Below are positions 35,331-41,994 of a stretch of 64,000 nt of DNA, one piece after another (positions within the stretch are counted from its first letter, which is position 1; each line of letters starts with the position of its first letter). The notes beneath the pieces are model-generated. The model was not told the DNA's origin. It worked only from the letters and a program-made list of their open reading frames with translations, and ran no database searches. The stretch lies in the NCBI RefSeq assembly GCF_021534965.1, contig NZ_CP091037.1, positions 3,293,501-3,357,500 on the forward strand, read 5' to 3'. A program made the translations under genes and the position numbers. The stretch comes from Muricauda sp. SCSIO 65647 (GTDB lineage Bacteria; Bacteroidota; Bacteroidia; Flavobacteriales; Flavobacteriaceae).

Positions 35331-36733
35331 AACTGGGTTATCTCGCGTTTAGAAATATGGTGTCAAAACCGCTCAACTTGTTATTGAGCCTGTTGTTGTT
35401 GTCGTTGAGTGTATCATTGGTCACCTTTGTGTTGCAACTGAGCCAACAGCTGGGCGGGCAGTTGAACAAGAACATCGCCCCCGTTGATATGGTCGTGGGC
35501 GCCAAGGGAAGTCCCTTACAACTCGTGTTGTCTTCCGTACTGCATATAGATGTGCCCACAGGTAATATTAAGTTGAAGGAAACCAGCATGCTGCAAAAGC
35601 ATCCTTTCGTACAAACGGCCATTCCTGTTTCCTATGGAGACAACTACAAAGGTTTTCGGATTTTGGGCACAGAAATCGGGTATCTCGACCATTACAATGC
35701 CCAGTTATCGGAAGGAGAGCTGTATGAAGAGTCTTTTGAAGTGGTTGCCGGAAGCAATGTTGCCCTGCGATTGGGTCTAAAAGTTGGGGACAACTTCATA
35801 AGCTCCCACGGCTTGGCCGCTTCAGATAGTGAAGCACATGATGAACATCCTTATACCGTGAAGGGAATTTTGAAGCCTACGGGAACAGTAGTGGATCAGT
35901 TATTGATAACCAATCTTGAAAGTATCTGGGAAGCCCATGATCATGGGGAAGAAGATCATCATGAAGAAGACCATGATCACGAGGAAGGGGATGACCACAA
36001 TGAAGAAGGCCATCATCACGAGGAAGGACACGACCATCATGAAGAGGATGACCACCATGAAGAAGACCATCATCACGAGGAAGGCGACCATCACGAAGGG
36101 GATGACCACCATGAAGAAGGCCATCATCACGAGGAAGGAGACGACCATCATGAAGAAGAAGCGGAAACCTCTGAAGAACACGATGGGGAAAAAGAAATTA
36201 CCTCATTACTGGTCAAGTTCAAGAGTCCTTTGGGTATGGTTCAACTTCCTAGATTCATCAATGAGAACACCTCCATGCAAGCGGCTTTGCCAGGTTTTGA
36301 GGTACAACGATTGATGGGGCTGTTAGGTTCGGGAGCACAGACCATAAATGGCATTGCATTGGCTATTCTACTGGTTTCTGGATTGAGCATATTTATCAGT
36401 CTTTTAAAGACCATACGGGAAAGAAGACAGGAGCTTGCGCTATTGAGAACCTATGGCCTTCGCACTGGACAACTTCTTCGATTGGCACTTTTGGAAGGAA
36501 TATTTTTGGCACTTATCGGATTTGTATTGGGATGGCTTTTTGGTCGATTGGGAATATGGGGCGTTTCCCAATACATGCAAACTTCATACGGATATACTTT
36601 GCAAATAACTGGCCCTGAAATAGTTGAACTTTATCTATTAGGCCTTATATTGGTTCTGGCAACAATAGCCACTTTGTTGGCATCTCGCTCGATTTTCAAA
36701 TTAAATGTGGCAAAAACATTATCAGATGCGTAA
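35327..36733 (+). CDS. FtsX/MacB-type ABC permease with histidine-rich periplasmic loop
   Basis: 468 residues. One N-terminal helix (about 15-37), a large periplasmic domain, then three C-terminal helices (about 338-360, 388-410, 436-458), the FtsX/LolC/MacB plan. Inserted in the periplasmic domain at 204-278 is a low-complexity segment with 27 His among Asp, Glu and Gly, an obvious zinc-binding loop; in related Proteobacterial operons the His-rich element is, as I recall, a separate protein. The system may sense or strip zinc at the membrane. Translationally coupled to the ATPase and overlapping the next gene by eight bases. Confidence 0.88.
   Translation: MKLGYLAFRNMVSKPLNLLLSLLLLSLSVSLVTFVLQLSQQLGGQLNKNIAPVDMVVGAKGSPLQLVLSSVLHIDVPTGNIKLKETSMLQKHPFVQTAIPVSYGDNYKGFRILGTEIGYLDHYNAQLSEGELYEESFEVVAGSNVALRLGLKVGDNFISSHGLAASDSEAHDEHPYTVKGILKPTGTVVDQLLITNLESIWEAHDHGEEDHHEEDHDHEEGDDHNEEGHHHEEGHDHHEEDDHHEEDHHHEEGDHHEGDDHHEEGHHHEEGDDHHEEEAETSEEHDGEKEITSLLVKFKSPLGMVQLPRFINENTSMQAALPGFEVQRLMGLLGSGAQTINGIALAILLVSGLSIFISLLKTIRERRQELALLRTYGLRTGQLLRLALLEGIFLALIGFVLGWLFGRLGIWGVSQYMQTSYGYTLQITGPEIVELYLLGLILVLATIATLLASRSIFKLNVAKTLSDA
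35936..36160. repeat. His-codon-rich internal repeat
   Basis: The loop-coding DNA contains an imperfect 111-base (37-codon) duplication: a stretch of about 60 bases beginning GGGGATGACCAC at 35987 recurs at 36098 with few changes. Shorter CATCATCACGAGGAAGG copies occur between. Slippage or recombination would add or remove His-rich units in frame. Confidence 0.75.
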
Positions 36734-37166
36734 CCTGTTATTTTTTCTCTTGTTTGTACTTTTATATGGGCAAAGTCTTTCTGCCCAAGAACAATTGACG
36801 TGGCAAGATTTTGCGGATGTAATTTTTGAACCGGTTTACAACAAAAAGTACGATGTTCATTTTTTGATGCCAAAATTCGGTGAGCATATACAGTCTTACA
36901 GAGGGAAACAGGTCAGTATCAAGGGTTTTTTTCTGGATATTTCAGGAAGTGGTGAAGTGTTATTGGTATCCCAAAACCCAATGGCCTCCTGTTTTTTCTG
37001 TGGGGCTGCAGGACCTGAAACCATTATCGAGGTCAGCTTTATGGAGAAACCACCCTTTAAGACCGATCAAATTGTCGAGGTCATGGGAATACTTGAATTG
37101 AACGCCGACAATGTCGATCATTGCAATTATATCTTAAAAGGGGCCACAGGCCGATTATTGAATTGA
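36726..37166 (+). CDS. Exported DUF3299-like protein A
   Basis: 146 residues from ATG 36726, inside the permease 3' end. Signal peptide about 1-21 (ending SLSAQ). The mature part has the LTWQDFAD start, GKQVSIKGFFLD and the motif MASCFFCGAAGPE with C89 and C92 in a CxxC pair, the pattern of DUF3299 proteins, followed by a small OB-like barrel (VEVMGILELN). The cysteine pair could bind zinc in the periplasm. It is the first of two tandem paralogues. Role inferred: periplasmic partner of the His-loop ABC permease under zinc limitation. Confidence 0.8.
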   Translation: MRNLLFFLLFVLLYGQSLSAQEQLTWQDFADVIFEPVYNKKYDVHFLMPKFGEHIQSYRGKQVSIKGFFLDISGSGEVLLVSQNPMASCFFCGAAGPETIIEVSFMEKPPFKTDQIVEVMGILELNADNVDHCNYILKGATGRLLN

Positions 37167-37170
37167 AGAA

Positions 37171-37608
37171 ATGAGATTTTTTCTTTTGATAGCATTGTTC
37201 TGGATGGGAACAGCGGCCCGTGGGCAGACTGTTCTGCGATGGTCTGATCTAACAGAAGGAATCTCTTGGCAACAGCCTTCATCCAAGGCTGTTTTTCCAG
37301 GTTTCCAAAAAGCGACCTTTTCACCCAAAATGAAAGCGTTGCATGGAAAACAAGTCATCATTACCGGGTACATATTGGTCTTGGGCGGTGAACAATCTGT
37401 ATATATCCTCTCTAAAAACCCCATGGCTTCCTGCTTTTTTTGCGGTAATGGTGGGCCCGAGACCATGATGGATCTCCGGTTCGGGCAAAAGCCATCTTTT
37501 GTGATGGATGAACTGCTCTCGGTAGAGGGAACATTTTACCTGAACGGGAATAATCCAAATGCCTGTTATTATAGAATTGAAAATGCAGATGCCTTACGTT
37601 TAAAATAG
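37171..37608 (+). CDS. Exported DUF3299-like protein B
   Basis: 145 residues, signal peptide about 1-19 (ending ARGQT). It repeats the plan of its upstream neighbour four bases away: LRWSDLTEG, GKQVIITGYILV, SKNPMASCFFCGNGGPE (C88 and C91) and a C-terminal VEGTFYLN strand. Outside these motifs the two differ, so the duplication is old and both copies are probably kept for distinct partners. Same inferred role in periplasmic zinc handling. Confidence 0.78.
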   Translation: MRFFLLIALFWMGTAARGQTVLRWSDLTEGISWQQPSSKAVFPGFQKATFSPKMKALHGKQVIITGYILVLGGEQSVYILSKNPMASCFFCGNGGPETMMDLRFGQKPSFVMDELLSVEGTFYLNGNNPNACYYRIENADALRLK

Positions 37609-37618
37609 TGCCGTAATC

Positions 37619-38023
37619 ATGAAAAAAGAAGACTACGAACAACTTTTGGAAGAAAAAGGATTGAAAAAAACCAAGGTCCGTATGGCCCTGGCCCGCCACT
37701 TTGTCAACATGGAACATGCCCAATCATATAATGACCTGCAAGCGGCATTGGTCAAAGAAGTCGAGAAGTCTACCCTGTACAGAAACTTGACGAGCTTTGA
37801 GCAGGCAGGTATTATCCATCGTATAAACGACCATTCTGGAATAGCCAAATATGCATTCGGTGAGGCCCCAACACAAGGCAACGAACATGCCCATTTTGTG
37901 TGTGAGTGCTGTGAAACGGTGTATTGCATGGAAGGGTTGGCACCCCTTCAAATAAATATTCCAAAAGGGTTTAGAACAAATAAGGTGCAGACCATAATTA
38001 GGGGTATTTGCGCTGACTGTTGA
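37619..38023 (+). CDS. Fur-family metalloregulator, probable Zur
   Basis: 134 residues. Winged-helix DNA-binding domain to about residue 80 (SYNDLQAAL, KSTLYRNLTSFEQAGIIHRI) and a dimerisation domain with HAHFVCECCETVYC (C95, C98) and a terminal CADC (C131, C134), the paired CxxC structural zinc site of Fur proteins; His90, His92 and the extra Cys97/Cys103 could form the sensing site. Being in the operon with a His-loop ABC permease and next to a folE paralogue points to zinc rather than iron. Likely autorepresses through the palindrome at 34651-34671. Confidence 0.85.
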   Translation: MKKEDYEQLLEEKGLKKTKVRMALARHFVNMEHAQSYNDLQAALVKEVEKSTLYRNLTSFEQAGIIHRINDHSGIAKYAFGEAPTQGNEHAHFVCECCETVYCMEGLAPLQINIPKGFRTNKVQTIIRGICADC

Positions 38024-38051
38024 AAAATTGCCCAATCAATATCAATATATC

Positions 38052-39917
38052 ATGAAAAAAAACATCCTTTTATCCTTTTCGTTAACGGTGAACCTCATTG
38101 TTGCCCAGAATATAGACATCCCGAAGAGCTATAGCAATATCAAGGAAGACGAAAACGGACTTTATCTTCAAGAGGGCGACCAACGCCACTATGCGGTTAA
38201 AAGCAATGCCCGTTACAGCCTTGAACAGTTGTTCGGAAACCCACGAGGGACAAATGAAGGCGTGGAACTGGATTTTGGGGATTTTGAGGGGACCATTACC
38301 TATGGACTCATACCTTATGGGAAGGCCCCACACCCATTACCCGTTTTTAGGTTTGTGAAAACGCTGGAATCGGGCAAAGTAGAGATCAACATCAAAAGAG
38401 ACTTCAGGTACCCTTATGATTTTGTAGATTGGCAAAAGAACCAGATGCTCTCTATAGGATACCGTCTGATGGATGAAACGGGCATGTTGGTTTATGATGG
38501 CGAGGTATCCCTTAAGGGGAGTGGTCCCTTTGCCATTGCACCTTCCATTTATGAGGGACCTTTTGTGAATATGCTTACAGATACCGGCGCCACCCTTTGG
38601 TTCAACACTACCTTGCCAGTGGCCGTTAGCCTGCAGATCAATGGGGAAACAATTGAAAGCCCTTTGGGAACACACCATGAGATATCGGTTACTAACCTGA
38701 CCCCTGGAACAAAGTATGCGTATTCGGTCAGCTATGATGGTTTTACGCAGCAATACCACTTGACTACCGCCCCAAGACCGGGAAGCAAGACACCCTTCGT
38801 TTTCGCATACACCAGTGATAGTCGACATGCCACTGGAGGCGGTGAACGGAAGATTTATGGGGCCAATGCTTACATCATGAAAAAAATTGCCGCAGTCGCA
38901 TATGCCAACAATGCGGCATTTATGCAATTTAGCGGTGATCTTATCAATGGTTACCTGGTAACAAATGCCGAGACCCAATTGCAATATACCAACTGGAAAA
39001 AAGCAGTGGAACCCTTTTGGCATTATATGCCCTTTCAAGTGGGTATGGGAAATCATGAAGCTTTGGGCTATATCTTTAAAGATAGCACCGGAAGAACAAG
39101 AGGGTTTGTCGACAAATTTCCGTTCAGTACCGAATCGGCCGAGATGGCCTTTGCAGAAGCCTTTGTAAATCCGGTATCGACCCTGAAAAGCGAGGATGGA
39201 AGTGCCTATGACCCATCTTCTGCGACCATTGACTTTCCATCGTATGCAGAAAATGTATTTCATTATCGATACGATAATGTGGCGGTCGTGGTATTGAACA
39301 GTGACTATTGGTATGCGCCAAGCCTCTCAAGAAATACGGCCACGTCTGGCGGGCTGCATGGCTATATCATGGACAATCAATTGAAATGGCTTGAAAAGAC
39401 CATCACTTCTTTGGAAGCAGATGAGACCATTGATCATATATTCGTGACCCAACATACCCCTGCATTTCCCAATGGGGGTCACAGCAAAGACGACATGTGG
39501 TACAGCGGCAACAATGAAAAACGCTCTTTCGTAGCGGGTAAACCACTTGAAAAAGGTATTATACAGCGACGCGACCAGTATCTCGATATTCTTATCAATA
39601 AAAGTGAGAAGGTATTGGCCATATTGACCGGAGATGAGCACAATTACAATCGCTTGAAGTTGACCAAAGAAGTCACCATTTATCCCGAGGATTATCCCCA
39701 TGAAAAATTGAACGTCTCAAGACCCATCTATCAAATCAACAATGGTGCCGCAGGTGCACCATATTATGCGCAAGAGGTATTGCCCTGGAGTGAACATACC
39801 AAGGCCTTTAGTGTTGAGAATGCGGTCTGTCTCTTTTATGTGGATGGGCCAACCGTAAAAATGAAGGTGATCAATCCTGATACGTTGAACGTTATCGATG
39901 AAATAGTATTGAGGTGA
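38052..39917 (+). CDS. Exported purple-acid-phosphatase-like metallophosphoesterase
   Basis: 621 residues from ATG 38052. Signal peptide about 1-19, an N-terminal beta region with a fibronectin-III-like segment (TNLTPGTKYAYSVSYDG), then the calcineurin-type phosphoesterase core with successive metal motifs: YTSDSRH, FSGDLING, GMGNHEALG, VTQHTP and TGDEHNYNR. These give the dinuclear-metal ligands. It would release phosphate from esters in the periplasm or outside. It follows the Fur gene by 28 bases and may end the zinc-controlled operon, which would be unusual for a metal-dependent phosphatase. Confidence 0.85.
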   Translation: MKKNILLSFSLTVNLIVAQNIDIPKSYSNIKEDENGLYLQEGDQRHYAVKSNARYSLEQLFGNPRGTNEGVELDFGDFEGTITYGLIPYGKAPHPLPVFRFVKTLESGKVEINIKRDFRYPYDFVDWQKNQMLSIGYRLMDETGMLVYDGEVSLKGSGPFAIAPSIYEGPFVNMLTDTGATLWFNTTLPVAVSLQINGETIESPLGTHHEISVTNLTPGTKYAYSVSYDGFTQQYHLTTAPRPGSKTPFVFAYTSDSRHATGGGERKIYGANAYIMKKIAAVAYANNAAFMQFSGDLINGYLVTNAETQLQYTNWKKAVEPFWHYMPFQVGMGNHEALGYIFKDSTGRTRGFVDKFPFSTESAEMAFAEAFVNPVSTLKSEDGSAYDPSSATIDFPSYAENVFHYRYDNVAVVVLNSDYWYAPSLSRNTATSGGLHGYIMDNQLKWLEKTITSLEADETIDHIFVTQHTPAFPNGGHSKDDMWYSGNNEKRSFVAGKPLEKGIIQRRDQYLDILINKSEKVLAILTGDEHNYNRLKLTKEVTIYPEDYPHEKLNVSRPIYQINNGAAGAPYYAQEVLPWSEHTKAFSVENAVCLFYVDGPTVKMKVINPDTLNVIDEIVLR

Positions 39918-39949
39918 TTTAAAAAGAGCACACCCAAAATAGTATCCTT

Positions 39950-40063
39950 TTAATCAATTGCATACGCCCTGTTTACGGGCCATTCATCTTGATATACCGT
40001 CAGCCACTTTTTAGATTCAAGTTCTTTATCTGTGGCCAAACAAGCATTTAGATCAACATTAAA
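39950..40063 (-). other. Possible C-terminal gene fragment
   Basis: A minus-strand frame of about 35 codons ends TAA at 39950-39952 and encodes a protein-like stretch containing KELESKKWLTVYQDEWPVNR. It has no start codon, being closed upstream by TAG. It may be the tail of a decayed gene. It lies in the 192-base gap between the phosphatase and ggt genes, which otherwise shows nothing. Confidence 0.3.
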
Positions 40064-40109
40064 AACGACCTAAAAAAATCAAGGGCACGGGCACCGCACC
40101 GCTATTTGC

Positions 40110-41807
40110 TCAATACCCAGCGGCCTGCCCATCTTTACGGCTCTCAGAGGCACCGTGGTAGACCTTATTTTCATCATCCCACAAAATCGCCTGATACCCG
40201 CCATAGATGCCTCGGGCCGTTCCAATCTTATGGCCCTTATCCATCAATCCACGTAGGGTAGAGTAGGGGATACCTGATTCGGTTCGAATCAGTCCTGTAT
40301 TTTCAGTGATTTTGCCCATGGGACTGGCTCCACCGGTATGGTCCCAACGTGGGGCATCACCAGCTTCCTGTAGGTTCATACCAAAATCGACTAGGTTCAT
40401 CACAATTTGGGTGTGACCCATGGGCTGGAAGTCGCCCCCCATCACCCCAAAACTGACATAGGGCTTACCCTCTTTGGTAATAAAAGCTGGAATAATGGTG
40501 TGAAAGGGCCGCTTGCCAGGTTCGAAGGTATTGGCCTGCCCTCGTTTGAGACTGAACAGTTCACCTCTGTCTTGAAGCATAAAACCTAATTTTGGAGGCG
40601 CCATACCGGAGCCCATACCCCTATAATTGCTCTGTATCAATGATATCATAGTTCCTTCGCTGTCAGCTACGGTCATATAAATGGTCTCTCCGGCCGAGAT
40701 TTCGCCCGCAGCGTATTTTCCTGCCCGGGCACCGATCTGCTTTCTTCGGTTTTCCGCATAATCATCTGAAAGCAATTGTTCGACCGGCACGTTGAAAAAG
40801 TCCATATCGGCATAGTATTTCGCACGGTCTTCAAAGGCCAGTTTTTTGGCTTCGGTAAAGAGGTGCAAGTGTTCCGCGCTGCCAAATGCTATATTGGAGA
40901 AGTCATAGCCTTCCAATATTTGCAACATTTGAAGCGCAGCTATTCCCTGACCGTTGGGAGGAAGCTCCCAAACATCGTATCCCCTATAATTGATGGATAC
41001 TGGTTCTACCCATTCCGATTTATGGTCAGCGAGGTCTTTGGCAGAGAGAAAACCACCTTGTTCTTTGATGAATTTTCCTATGGTTTTGGCAATATCACCT
41101 CTATAAAAGGCATCGCGTCCGCCTTCAGCGATTTTTCGATAGGTATTTGCCAAATAAGGATTTTTGTAAATCTCTCCTTCATTGGGCAGTTTGCCACCAT
41201 TTTGTGATTTGTAGGTATCCTCGATATTTGGGAAACCCTTTGATTCAAAAAAAGGAACGGTTCGCTGCATATACCAAGCGATCAGTTCTGTAAGCGGAAA
41301 GCCCTTTTCAGCATAATCGATGGCAGGGCCCAGAATTTCTGTCATAGGTCTTGACCCGAATTTATTATGGAGTTCGAACCATCCGTCGACCGCACCCGGT
41401 ACGCTCACGGGCAATGAACCGTGCGAAGGGATTTTTTCCATACCTTCTTTTTCAAAATACTCCAAGGTAAGTTTTTGGGGCGAACGACCACTGGCATTTA
41501 GCCCATAGAGCTTTTTGGTCTTTCCGTCCCAGACAATGGCAAAAAGATCGCCTCCGATACCACATCCTGTAGGTTCCATAAGTCCTAGTGCGGCATTTGC
41601 CGCAATGGCTGCATCGATTGCATTACCACCGTTTTTAAGCATATCCAATCCAATTTGGGTGGCTAGGGGATGGCTTGTGGCCACCATTCCATTTTGGCCC
41701 AATACGACAGAACGGGTCGCAAAGGGTTCACCGGTAACTCGGTCTTGGGCCGATGAAAATTGAATGAAAAGAATTAGGGAGAGAACGTAACGAAAGGCGT
41801 TTTTCAT
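40110..41807 (-). CDS. ggt: Gamma-glutamyltransferase
   Basis: 565 residues. Signal peptide about 1-20, then the large-subunit motifs NAAIAANAALGLMEPTGCGIGGD and RSPQKLT. The self-cleavage site is probably the Thr in GETIYMTVADSEG, aligned with the nucleophile of E. coli Ggt (TTHYSVVD), followed by NYRGMGSGM, which includes the glycine-rich oxyanion loop. Cleaved into two subunits, it hydrolyses glutathione and gamma-glutamyl compounds in the periplasm. Monocistronic now, but preceded by a gene relic at 41808-41976 that continues the same transcriptional direction. Confidence 0.9.
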   Translation of the reverse strand: MKNAFRYVLSLILFIQFSSAQDRVTGEPFATRSVVLGQNGMVATSHPLATQIGLDMLKNGGNAIDAAIAANAALGLMEPTGCGIGGDLFAIVWDGKTKKLYGLNASGRSPQKLTLEYFEKEGMEKIPSHGSLPVSVPGAVDGWFELHNKFGSRPMTEILGPAIDYAEKGFPLTELIAWYMQRTVPFFESKGFPNIEDTYKSQNGGKLPNEGEIYKNPYLANTYRKIAEGGRDAFYRGDIAKTIGKFIKEQGGFLSAKDLADHKSEWVEPVSINYRGYDVWELPPNGQGIAALQMLQILEGYDFSNIAFGSAEHLHLFTEAKKLAFEDRAKYYADMDFFNVPVEQLLSDDYAENRRKQIGARAGKYAAGEISAGETIYMTVADSEGTMISLIQSNYRGMGSGMAPPKLGFMLQDRGELFSLKRGQANTFEPGKRPFHTIIPAFITKEGKPYVSFGVMGGDFQPMGHTQIVMNLVDFGMNLQEAGDAPRWDHTGGASPMGKITENTGLIRTESGIPYSTLRGLMDKGHKIGTARGIYGGYQAILWDDENKVYHGASESRKDGQAAGY

Positions 41808-41976
41808 AGTTGTTTTTATTTTTTTCTAAAGTACAAAAAATGAAACTGGAACTAGGTCGATCTGCCATACCAAAAAAAAATAAGAAGACCTTTCCCCAAG
41901 TGACGCCAAGTGGCATACCAAGGCTTAGGATGCTTAAGGAAAGTTTTTTTAAAAAAGTTCTTCTATGTGGTTTCAT
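41808..41976 (-). pseudogene. Relic of a Tat-exported protein (N-terminus only)
   Basis: From ATG 41976 the frame begins MKPHRRTFLKKLSLSILSLG, an almost perfect twin-arginine signal peptide (RRTFLKK, hydrophobic core, small residues), then VTWGKV. It then enters a T-rich run encoding FLFFFG and continues as junk that crosses into ggt out of frame. It looks like the 5' stub of a deleted Tat substrate. It starts 18 bases after the DUF5916 stop on the same strand. Confidence 0.55.
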
Positions 41977-41994
41977 GGATGGTTTTGTCTACTG

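Noticed and set aside
35916-36314. 132-residue frame rich in Lys/Met/Thr inside the permease gene
   Set aside because: Shadow frame of the His-codon repeat. The permease frame is continuous, coupled to its neighbours and matches a family on both sides of the loop.
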